A stretch of 9,351 nucleotides of DNA from Acidobacteriota bacterium (GTDB lineage: Bacteria; Acidobacteriota; Blastocatellia; Pyrinomonadales; Pyrinomonadaceae): contig QHXE01000026.1 in the NCBI GenBank assembly GCA_003222835.1, forward strand, positions 1 to 9,351. Reading direction: 5' to 3'. This document shows positions 1 through 6,311 of this stretch, one piece after another. Every line of letters begins with the position of its first letter. Position 1 is the first letter of the stretch. A model generated the notes under the pieces. The model ran no database searches. It was given only the letters and a program-made list of their open reading frames with translations, and was not told the origin of the DNA. Both the position numbers and the translations under genes were made by a program.

Positions 1-1607
1 AGTCCCTGTCCATTGCCGCCGAGCGTCATCGAACCTGAAACGGCGAACTCGGGAAACTCGTTGGCCACCGGCGCTTTGACTCCCACATCCGACCATTTGA
101 AGAGTTCTTGTTGGATCGTAGGCGCTTCAGTGCGATGAAATCCTAATTCCGCTTGATTGAGCAGCGTGGAGCTGAGCGTATAAGTATGAGCGAGCGAAAA
201 GTTCCGCAACCGATTATCAGTTAGCCAAGGGAAACCAGGAGCCGGCGGACCGCCAAGATTGGTGGGTGGTAGCGGTTGGTTCTGTGTGCTGTTGGCGAGA
301 AAGAAACGGCCCGCGAACTTGCTCTTGTTGGTATGCAAGTAGTCCAGATCGATGATGAATTGGTTTTCATTGAATTTAGCCGGGATGCTGAGTGAAGAGA
401 ATCCGCGCAACGCGAAAAGCAGAGTGGGGTCGACTGTCTGTGGAGTTGGAATCGCGTACTGGCCGTTCGGAAGTTTTAGATTCAGCAACGCGAGGGCTGG
501 CGCACTAATGTTCGATCCGTCGGCTGCGACCGCCACGCCTCCTTGCGCTCCGGCTTGACCGGCAAATAATTTCCCCAATGCGGCCCGCGAGCGGTCGTCA
601 GTGAAAGCCGGTGACGAGAAGGTGCTGGTCGCGCCACCGCCGACGCCATTGATTTGGCGCATGCCCTGATATGAGCCAAAGAACAAGAGCTTGTCTCTCT
701 TGATTGGTCCGCCAAGCGTGAACCCGAATTGATTCTGCTTGAGTATGCCTCTCTTTTGGCCAGCTCGATTGCGCTCCCAAGTATTCGCGTTGAGAGCATC
801 GTTGCGTAAAAACTCAAAGGCAGTGCCGTGAAATTTATTGCCGCCACTTCTCGTGACGACGTCGACATTGGCGCCGGCATTTCGCCCGTACGACGCATCG
901 TATAGACCTGTTTGCACTTTGAATTCCTGAATGGCATCAGGATTGGGAACCGCGACGCCGCCACTCAAGAAACCGCTCGCCTGGAGATCGTTGATCTCGA
1001 CGCCGTTCATCTGAAAGTTATTGTCGGCGCCGCTTGCTCCGTGGACGCGAAAACTGCCCTGGCTCTCGCCGCTGCTGCCTCGGCCCAAGGCTGCCGCATT
1101 AGTGACTCCCGCGGCTATGCCGGGCGAGAGCGTAACGATCTGCGTATAGTTGCGCGTCACAAGCGGCAGGTTAACGACCGCGTCGTGGTCCGTGACGCTG
1201 CCGAGGGCGGAGGATTCTGTTTGCAACAACTGCGACTCAGACACAACCACGACCTTCTCTTCTACCGAACCTACTTCAAGTTGGACATCAAGTCTCTTCG
1301 TCTCGGTGACGTTGATCTGAAGACCGGTTTTGACCGAGGACTTGAAGCCGCGCTTGGTGAATTCGAGACGATAAGAGCCGGGCAGTAAGAGCGGGGCCAC
1401 ATAGATGCCATTGTCCTGCGAGACGACGTCCCGCTTCTCTCCGGTCGCTTCGTTGGTTGCCGTCACTTGCACACCCCCGACTACTGCACCGTTGGGGTCA
1501 GTTATCTCTCCGGTCAACGCGCCGGTGCTGGCAGTCTGCGCCAGCGCAGGGAAACCTAAAAGTAAACTTAGCAGGCTTAGTCTAAGGATGATCCACGCGC
1601 TTCTCAT
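1..1607 (-). CDS. Oar-like TonB-dependent outer-membrane receptor (N-terminal part, cut by window edge)
   Basis: The reverse strand is open from ATG at 1607 to the left edge (535 codons, no stop), so the gene continues outside. Residues 1-23 form a signal peptide (hydrophobic LSLLSLLLG, ending ALA-Q). Residues ~27-110 look like a carboxypeptidase-regulatory-like beta-sandwich (GALTGEITDPNGAVVGGVQV, then GIYVAPLLLPGSYRLEF). Residues ~115-240 look like the TonB plug (LPLVTRNYTQIVTLSPGI, FRVHGASGADNNFQMNGV, DASYGRNAGANVDVVTRSGG). The first barrel strands follow (FHGTAFEFLRND, FGFTLGGPI). Acidobacterial Oar-type receptors usually run to about 1,000-1,200 residues, so roughly half is present. A strong GGAGGT at 1617-1622 lies 9 nt from the ATG. 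The protein should sit in the outer membrane and import a ligand using TonB energy. The substrate cannot be read from the sequence. It is divergent from the amino-acid cluster, so peptide or amino-acid uptake is possible but only inferred from position. Confidence 0.93.
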   Translation of the reverse strand, partial: MRSAWIILRLSLLSLLLGFPALAQTASTGALTGEITDPNGAVVGGVQVTATNEATGEKRDVVSQDNGIYVAPLLLPGSYRLEFTKRGFKSSVKTGLQINVTETKRLDVQLEVGSVEEKVVVVSESQLLQTESSALGSVTDHDAVVNLPLVTRNYTQIVTLSPGIAAGVTNAAALGRGSSGESQGSFRVHGASGADNNFQMNGVEINDLQASGFLSGGVAVPNPDAIQEFKVQTGLYDASYGRNAGANVDVVTRSGGNKFHGTAFEFLRNDALNANTWERNRAGQKRGILKQNQFGFTLGGPIKRDKLLFFGSYQGMRQINGVGGGATSTFSSPAFTDDRSRAALGKLFAGQAGAQGGVAVAADGSNISAPALALLNLKLPNGQYAIPTPQTVDPTLLFALRGFSSLSIPAKFNENQFIIDLDYLHTNKSKFAGRFFLANSTQNQPLPPTNLGGPPAPGFPWLTDNRLRNFSLAHTYTLSSTLLNQAELGFHRTEAPTIQQELFKWSDVGVKAPVANEFPEFAVSGSMTLGGNGQG

Positions 1608-1616
1608 TGCTCGCTT

Positions 1617-1622
1617 ACCTCC
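1617..1622 (-). promoter_or_regulatory. Ribosome binding site of the TonB-dependent receptor
   Basis: On the minus strand this reads GGAGGT, with a 9-nt spacer to the ATG at 1607. It is the strongest Shine-Dalgarno match in the window and fixes the receptor start. Confidence 0.85.
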
Positions 1623-1631
1623 AAGCATTAG

Positions 1632-1678
1632 TCACAATCACAAAGAGCAGGATGATTAGGGAATCACATAGCGTCACA
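1632..1678. repeat. Cluster of four TCACA (TGTGA) pentamers in the divergent intergenic region
   Basis: TCACA occurs on the plus strand at 1632-1636, 1638-1642, 1664-1668 and 1674-1678, all in the same orientation. The last two start 10 bp apart, and first to last is 42 bp, close to whole helical turns. TGTGA is the half-site of CRP/FNR-type regulators, but those bind inverted pairs and here all copies are direct. The cluster lies 25-71 bp upstream of the receptor ATG, so it could be an operator or activator site for that gene. No regulator can be assigned. Confidence 0.3.
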
Positions 1679-1728
1679 GCTCGGCGCCTTTCCCCTTTCT
1701 GTTGTGGGCGTCAAGTGTTTACCGCAAG

Positions 1729-1767
1729 TGCTGCAAAATGTCAATAGTGCGACAGATGCTGCAAATG
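1729..1767. repeat. Short direct repeat TGCTGCAAA(A)TG upstream of the racemase
   Basis: TGCTGCAAAATG at 1729-1740 recurs as TGCTGCAAATG at 1757-1767, starts 28 bp apart, differing by one A. The pair sits just upstream of the putative -35 element of the plus-strand operon, where a repressor or activator site is expected. The RpiR-type protein encoded downstream is the obvious candidate binder, but this is inferred only from position. Confidence 0.3.
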
Positions 1768-1772
1768 CCTTC

Positions 1773-1801
1773 TTGCCTCTCGAACCGCGATTTGCTATCT
1801 T
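1773..1801 (+). promoter_or_regulatory. Putative sigma-70-like promoter of the racemase operon, possibly leaderless
   Basis: TTGCCT (1773-1778) and TATCTT (1796-1801) are separated by exactly 17 bp. Transcription would begin about 6-8 nt later, at or next to the ATG at 1810. No Shine-Dalgarno precedes that ATG, which fits a leaderless message. Both hexamers are imperfect, so this is a moderate-to-weak call. Confidence 0.35.
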
Positions 1802-1809
1802 GCCCGGCC

Positions 1810-2918
1810 ATGCAAGCTCGCTCCGAAGTCGTAACTGTTCCGGCGCCGCCGGTTTCGGATCAGATCGCGATCGCGAAAATCGAGATGCGAACGGTGCGTC
1901 TGGCGTTGAACGAACCGTTCGAAACCAGCTTTGGCTCGATCGATTCGCGGCTCATCTTTCTGGTCAGTGTTGAAGGCCAGGGAATGACTGGATGGGGCGA
2001 AGTGGTTGCCGCCGAAGCGCCGCGCTACAGCTATGAAACTGTAGGCACCGCCCAGCATGTGATTCGAGATTACCTCGCGCCGGCGATGCTGTCTGGCCCA
2101 GTCACAGACCTGACAGATCTTGCGGACCGCTTCGCTGCTTTAGAGCTCAATCATTAACGCAATTGATCGGCGGGGTGCGTGAAAGCATTGCCGTGGGTGT
2201 CAGTCTCGGCATTCAGCCAAGTCTCGATCAACTCCTGGAACGCGTGGATAAGTACCTATCCCTCGGTTATCAGCGAATCAAGCTGAAGATCAAACCCGGT
2301 TGGGATATTGAGGTGGTGCGAGAAGTGAGGCGGCGACACAGAAACATTCTGCTTTCGGTCGATGCGAATTGTGCCTATACGATTGCTGACCAGGACCACC
2401 TGAGAGCGCTCGACGATTTCGGCTTGCTAATGATCGAGCAGCCGCTGAATCATGACGATCTGATCGATCACGCGAGGCTGCAAGCCGTAATGACCACGCC
2501 AATTTGCCTGGACGAAAGCATCACAGGTCCTGCGCGCGCAAGACAGGCTCTCGATATGGGAAGCTGCCGGATCGTCAATATTAAGATTGGACGCGTTGGC
2601 GGCTACTCACAGGCTTTGGCGATTCATGACTTGTGCTATTTGAGAGAGGTCCCGGTCTGGTGCGGCGGCATGTTGGAGTCGGGGATCGGTCGCGCACACA
2701 ATATCGCGCTCGCTAGTCTTGCGGGATTTTCTCTTCCCGGCGATATCTCAGCCAGCTCTCGTTACTTCGCGCGGGACGTGATCATTCCGGAAGTAAGCGT
2801 TGCCGGTGATGGAACGGTGGAGGTGCCTCAAGGGCCGGGACTCGGATTTGAAGTCGATCTGGATTACATTACTGCTCACACAGTAAGCATTGAACAAATT
2901 GAAGACTCAAAGAAATGA
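1810..2918 (+). pseudogene. N-succinylamino-acid racemase / o-succinylbenzoate synthase-type enolase-superfamily enzyme, frame broken by a small deletion
   Basis: Two reading frames together make one enzyme. The N-terminal piece (ATG 1810 to TAA 2155-2157) carries the capping domain (IEMRTVRLALNEPFETSFG, GWGEVVAAEAPRYS). The C-terminal piece, in a different frame up to TGA 2916-2918, carries the barrel. All expected catalytic residues are there: KLK around 2280-2288, metal ligands in VDAN, IEQPL and CLDES, and the second lysine in VNIKIGRVGG. The family normally has about 20 more residues between the capping domain and LIGGVRES (a helix resembling GHxMAKxALEMAxxD); these are missing and the frame shifts from 1 to 3. 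A deletion of 3n+1 bases, about 58-64 nt, explains both. The family racemises N-acyl or N-succinyl amino acids, or makes o-succinylbenzoate for menaquinone; the GNAT and permease neighbours favour the racemase role. ATG 1810 is preferred over upstream ATGs because homology begins around residue 18 from it. A sequencing or assembly error remains possible. Confidence 0.85.
2128..2168 (+). other. Frame-break junction in the racemase gene
   Basis: Frame 1 reads family-like to about ADRFAAL (ending near 2142), then ELNH and a stop at 2155-2157. Frame 3 becomes family-like from about AQSLTQLIGG (2145 onward). The switch point is therefore about 2142-2147. A helix of about 20 residues that links the capping domain to the barrel is absent, so this is not a single-base slip. 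No slippery heptamer or downstream stem-loop typical of programmed frameshifting is visible. Confidence 0.75.
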
Positions 2919-3846
2919 AGGTGGTAAGGCTTTTCAGAATTCTGATGGCGACGGAAAACCTACGCCCAGCGCTCTCGAAGCGCGCTTTGCTAAAGCCAGG
3001 CATCAGCTCAACCCGCGCCGACAGCGTTTGATTCGGGCCATACTTGATTCCGCCGACGAGACTTGTTTCCTCTCTTCTCGTGAGATAGCCAAGCGCTTTC
3101 ACGTTGACGCGACCACCGTTCTCCGCACTACTCAGGTCCTGGGTTATGGGAGCTTTTCCGAATTCGCAGCCGACTTGCGCCAGCACTTTGTATCGCGAAT
3201 CACTCCTTACACGGCGCTGAAAGCAGCCACCCAAGAGAAACGCAGCGTTGCCGATCACATCGATCACTCTTTAGATAAAGCAATCGACAATCTTAACGTT
3301 TTGAAATCGGATCTGGACAGGCAGCGCGTGATAGAACTGGCAAAACTAATCAAGCGTTCACGCCACGTGCTGGTAGTTGGGTTGGACTTCGCGTCTTCGC
3401 TTTCGTATTACCTGGCGTACGGGTTATTGGCGTTGGGGTTCGATGCCGAAGCGCCGATAGGCAGCAGCGGTAATCTGCAATACAAAGTGGAGGTGTTGAC
3501 TTCGAAGGATGTGCTGGTGGCGATCAGTTTCGGTCAATGTCTAAGGGACACCGTCGAGTCAGTGCTGCGGGCGAGAAAGCAGGGCGTGCCAACTTTCGGA
3601 ATTACTGACAGCAACACATCGCCCATCGCTCGTTACTGTGACGCTCATTTGATTACTCCGGTCGTCAGCCCATCGTTTCTCAATTCCTACGTTGCTCCGA
3701 TGGCCGCGATCAGCGCTATTCACGTGGCCTGCGCCCACATCGACCCTAAACGCTCGCTCAACCGCCTGCGGCCAACCGACCGAGAATACGCTTCGGGCCA
3801 TCGCTGGTATCGGGAGCCGAAAGGCTTCAACGGAGATTTGCCTTGA
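2890..3846 (+). CDS. RpiR/MurR-family transcriptional regulator (HTH + SIS domain)
   Basis: This is a 318-residue protein. Residues ~30-105 form the N-terminal HTH domain, with the helix-turn-helix around LSSREIAKRFHVDATTVLRT and then LGYGSFSEFAADLR. Residues ~145-280 form a SIS fold (HVLVVGLDFASSLSYYLAYG, KDVLVAISFGQCLRDTVE, GVPTFGITDSNTSPIARYCD). Family members usually bind phosphosugars through the SIS domain and control sugar or amino-sugar genes; MurR is an example. Here the gene lies between an amino-acid racemase and an acyltransferase, so the effector may be an amino acid or a cell-wall fragment, which is inference. No in-frame ATG exists near the N-terminus. TTG at 2890 (alternative TTG 2899) is used, overlapping the end of the racemase by 29 nt, with no clear ribosome site, suggesting translational coupling. 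The tail after about residue 285 is rich in charged residues. Confidence 0.88.
   Translation: MNKLKTQRNEGGKAFQNSDGDGKPTPSALEARFAKARHQLNPRRQRLIRAILDSADETCFLSSREIAKRFHVDATTVLRTTQVLGYGSFSEFAADLRQHFVSRITPYTALKAATQEKRSVADHIDHSLDKAIDNLNVLKSDLDRQRVIELAKLIKRSRHVLVVGLDFASSLSYYLAYGLLALGFDAEAPIGSSGNLQYKVEVLTSKDVLVAISFGQCLRDTVESVLRARKQGVPTFGITDSNTSPIARYCDAHLITPVVSPSFLNSYVAPMAAISAIHVACAHIDPKRSLNRLRPTDREYASGHRWYREPKGFNGDLP
3832..3835 (+). promoter_or_regulatory. Ribosome binding site supporting a TTG start of the GNAT gene
   Basis: GGAG lies 7 nt before TTG 3843-3845, inside the last codons of the regulator. It supports the TTG as the true start, since the next in-frame ATG (3915) would remove conserved N-terminal sequence. 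Confidence 0.6.
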
Positions 3847-4718
3847 GCATTATCCTGTCCAGCGCCATCGAAGCACCGGCACTCGTTATCCGCGACATCG
3901 AGCGCGTCTCAGAAATGCAGGGCGTTGAAACGCTCCAGAAAGATGTGTGGGGGTGTGACGACCTCGACGTGGTTCCGCTAACTATGTTGGCCGCAAGCAA
4001 GGAAGTCGGCGCAGTTCTCATCGGCGCTTATGACGGCGCATTGCTTGCCGGCTTCGTCTATGGTTTTCCGGGTTATGAGAACGGGCAGGTAACGCATCAC
4101 TCGCACATGCTGGCGGTCAGGCCTTCATATCGCAACCACAATCTTGGCTACCAACTAAAGTTGGCGCAACGCGATCGAGTTTTGGCGCAGAGCATCAAAC
4201 GGATCACCTGGACCTTCGATCCGCTTCAGAGTCTGAACGCTTATTTCAATTTCAGAAAGCTCGGAGTTCTTGCGGACACTTACAAGATTAACTTTTACGG
4301 CGAAGCGACCTCGAGCTTCCTGCACCAGATTGGAACCGATCGACTTTGGGTCACCTGGCAGCTCGACAGCGAGCGCGTTCGCGAGCGATTGCAAACTGAA
4401 AAGCAGCAAACGCTGGTTGAGCCTGAGCGCATTCCATGTCTGGTACAGTTCGGCGCTAACCATGCTCCGCAAAGAAACGAACCATCAGAAGGGTTGGGCC
4501 ACGAACATTTCTCGATAGAGATCCCAGCCGACATCAACGCACTACAAAGTGAGAAACCAGGATTGGCTGTCGAGTGGCGCGAAGCGACGCGCGGGGCTTT
4601 TACTGAAGCGATCACGTCCGGATATCTAGTCGAAGAGTTCTATCGTTCGAACAGAAAAGGTCAGTCGGTCGGAGTCTACCTGCTCACTCATCGGAAGAAG
4701 GTTGAGGGCTTCGGTTAG
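3843..4718 (+). CDS. GNAT-superfamily acyltransferase, probable amino-acid N-succinyltransferase/N-acyltransferase
   Basis: This is a 291-residue protein. The GNAT fold covers about residues 14-175. The acyl-CoA loop is in HSHMLAVRPSYRNHNLGYQL (residues 86-105), followed by ITWTFDPLQSLNAYFNFRKL (121-140) and YGEATSSFLHQIGTDRLWVTW, features of the larger GNAT group found next to N-succinylamino-acid racemases. In the Geobacillus pathway such an enzyme uses succinyl-CoA to N-succinylate D-amino acids, making the racemase substrate. The exact acyl donor here is not visible. About 110 residues follow the GNAT core, ending in RKGQSVGVYLLTHR. The TTG start overlaps the regulator stop as TTGA, with GGAG 7 nt upstream, so translation is coupled. 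The protein should be cytoplasmic. Family assignment is firm; the specific substrate is inferred from gene context. Confidence 0.85.
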   Translation: MSIILSSAIEAPALVIRDIERVSEMQGVETLQKDVWGCDDLDVVPLTMLAASKEVGAVLIGAYDGALLAGFVYGFPGYENGQVTHHSHMLAVRPSYRNHNLGYQLKLAQRDRVLAQSIKRITWTFDPLQSLNAYFNFRKLGVLADTYKINFYGEATSSFLHQIGTDRLWVTWQLDSERVRERLQTEKQQTLVEPERIPCLVQFGANHAPQRNEPSEGLGHEHFSIEIPADINALQSEKPGLAVEWREATRGAFTEAITSGYLVEEFYRSNRKGQSVGVYLLTHRKKVEGFG

Positions 4719-4737
4719 CAGGATTAAGGGGAGCTTC

Positions 4738-4919
4738 TTTTCTCTAGCCCAGGGGTTCACGCCTGGGTTTGGATGGTGCGAATTATGTTAAGCCCCATTC
4801 ATGGGGCTTCGATCCAGGCTTTAGCCAGTCGCCGAAGGAATTGGCAAAGCCCATGAATGGGCTCAGCAGATAATTAAGGCTCCTCTTAACCCAGGCGTGA
4901 ACGCCTGGGCTAGAGAAAA
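4738..4919. repeat. Nested inverted-repeat element (MITE/REP-like), about 182 bp
   Basis: The outer arms 4738-4769 and 4888-4919 are complementary at 31 of 32 positions, with one mismatch around 4754. Each arm is itself a hairpin around CCCAGG...CCTGGG; the right one is CCCAGGCG-TGAA-CGCCTGGG. Inside, AATTAT (4781-4786) matches ATAATT (4870-4875). Two smaller palindromes then mirror each other: AAGCCCCA-TTCA-TGGGGCTT at 4790-4809 and AGCCCA-TGAA-TGGGCT at 4848-4863. The loops TTCA and TGAA are also complementary. The element fills most of the gap between transferase and permease. It encodes no protein and has no T-tract after a stem, so it does not resemble an intrinsic terminator. It could be a non-autonomous mobile element, a REP pair, or a strongly structured RNA in the operon transcript. 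No target-site duplication was confirmed. Confidence 0.8.
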
Positions 4920-4963
4920 ATGGTTTCATCCGTCTGAACTCGCTCGCGATGATTGATTGATAG

Positions 4964-6301
4964 ATGGGCCAACAAGATCCAAATCCAACAACTTTAGAAC
5001 GCACACTCGGCCTCCGCGATCTGATCTTGCTGATCGTCGGCACAGTGATCGGGTCGGGCATCTTCATTGTGCCGGGCGCCGTGCTGCGCCAGACGAATGG
5101 CAATATCACATTGGCTATGTTGGTCTGGCTTGCCGGTGGAATTCTTTCGCTGCTCGGCGCTCTAACATATGCTGAGTTGAGCGCGATGAATCCGAAGGCG
5201 GGTGGCTTGTACATCTTCATCCGCGATGGTTTCGGGAGTCTGCCCGCTTTCTTGTACGGCTGGACGCTCTTCTTCGTGATTAGCAGTGGCTCCGTCGCCA
5301 CACTTGCGGTCGCCTTTAGCAGCTACCTCGGTGAAGTTGTCCCGCTCTCTCCATTGATCGCCAAGCTGGCTGCCGTCGCGATGATCCTCGTGGTGACGCT
5401 CGTCAATGTCCTTGGCACGAGAGAAAGCGCGAACTTGCAAGATTGGACGACGATCATCAAAGTCGCCGCGATTCTGGTAATGAGCGCGGTCCTGTTTTCA
5501 CTTGGGCATGGACTCGCTGGAATCTCTACAGCATCGTCCCCGAATGTCGGCGCGAAATCGCTCGCATCGGGTGTAGGCTTCGCGATGATTGGAGTTCTGT
5601 GGGCGTACGAAGGATGGCAATACGTTACTTTCAGCGCCGGTGAAACTATCAACGCGCAGCGCAACTTTCCGCGCGCTCTGTTGATCGGCTCGTCGGCTCT
5701 GATCGGCATTTACCTGGTCGCGAACCTGGCGTATCTGGCGGCGCTTGGCCCGGTAAAAGCAGCACAGACTGACAGCATTGCTGCTGCCGCCGTAACGGCC
5801 GTGATCGGTCCGGCGGCGTCAAAGTTAGTAGCGCTCGCGATCTTGATCTCAATTTTTAGCGCCACGAACGGAATAACCTTGACCGCGCCGCGGGTCTATT
5901 ATGCGATGGCGCGCGACGGCGTATTCTTTCATCAGTTGGCAAACGTACATCCCCGATTCAGGACGCCTGCCTTTGCAGTGCTGGCCGGATCCGCGTGGGC
6001 CATCGTCCTCGCGGCGACGGGAACATTCGAACAACTTTTGACTTACGTAGTTTTCACCGGCTGGCTGTTCTACGCGCTCGGCGCCGCGAGTATCTTCGTC
6101 TATCGTCGGCAGAGATCGGATCGTGAGTTGCCGTACCGGGTTCCGGGCTACCCCTGGACGCCGCTGCTGTTCATCACGGCGGCCGTTGCGCTAGTTCTAA
6201 ACACCATGGCCACGCAGATCGGCCGGGCGGCAATCGGCCTCGGGATAGTTCTTCTCGGTGCGCCGGCTTACTTCATCTGGCGCGCGAGAAGTAAGTCTTA
6301 A
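4964..6301 (+). CDS. APC-superfamily amino-acid permease
   Basis: This 445-residue protein is strongly hydrophobic, with about 12 predicted membrane helices, the usual APC number. TM1 holds the unwound substrate motif GSGIF (residues 30-34). The loop PKAGGLYIFIRDGFG (78-91) and TM6 GVLWAYEGWQYVTFSAGE (210-227) are typical of the LAT/SteT-like branch. Further matches are TNGITLTAPRVYYAMARDG (301-319) and the late loop ELPYRVPGYPWTP. Members move amino acids across the inner membrane by exchange or proton symport; specificity is not readable here. ATG 4964 directly follows an in-frame TAG (4961-4963), and no good ribosome site precedes it. The gene lies 245 bp after the GNAT gene on the same strand, separated by the palindromic element, so it may have its own promoter. 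It plausibly supplies amino acids to the racemase pathway. Its stop is only 10 bp from the stop of the convergent GH27 gene. Confidence 0.92.
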   Translation: MGQQDPNPTTLERTLGLRDLILLIVGTVIGSGIFIVPGAVLRQTNGNITLAMLVWLAGGILSLLGALTYAELSAMNPKAGGLYIFIRDGFGSLPAFLYGWTLFFVISSGSVATLAVAFSSYLGEVVPLSPLIAKLAAVAMILVVTLVNVLGTRESANLQDWTTIIKVAAILVMSAVLFSLGHGLAGISTASSPNVGAKSLASGVGFAMIGVLWAYEGWQYVTFSAGETINAQRNFPRALLIGSSALIGIYLVANLAYLAALGPVKAAQTDSIAAAAVTAVIGPAASKLVALAILISIFSATNGITLTAPRVYYAMARDGVFFHQLANVHPRFRTPAFAVLAGSAWAIVLAATGTFEQLLTYVVFTGWLFYALGAASIFVYRRQRSDRELPYRVPGYPWTPLLFITAAVALVLNTMATQIGRAAIGLGIVLLGAPAYFIWRARSKS

Positions 6302-6311
6302 GTGATGTAGG

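Noticed and set aside
482..964. 160-residue minus-strand open frame
   Set aside because: It is out of frame with, and on the same strand as, the long receptor frame running from 1607 to the edge, which shows a signal peptide and plug motifs.
912..1388. 158-residue plus-strand open frame
   Set aside because: Antisense shadow of the receptor plug domain; no recognisable protein features.
1632..1678. Classical CRP/FNR palindromic site
   Set aside because: The TGTGA half-sites are all in the same orientation; no TGTGA-N6-TCACA pair is present.
2128..2168. Programmed ribosomal frameshift
   Set aside because: No slippery heptamer or stimulatory structure is seen, and about 20 conserved residues are absent, which a frameshift could not restore.
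2163..2918. Independent 251-residue gene starting at TTG 2163
   Set aside because: It begins in the middle of an enolase-family fold, has no ribosome site, and family-like sequence continues upstream of the TTG in the same frame. It is the C-terminal part of the broken racemase.
4738..4769. Rho-independent terminator after the GNAT gene
   Set aside because: The stem is GC-rich, but no T-tract follows it on either strand; the T-run precedes the left arm.
4783..5301. 172-residue minus-strand open frame
   Set aside because: Shadow across the palindromic element and the start of the permease gene, whose membrane-protein features are unambiguous.
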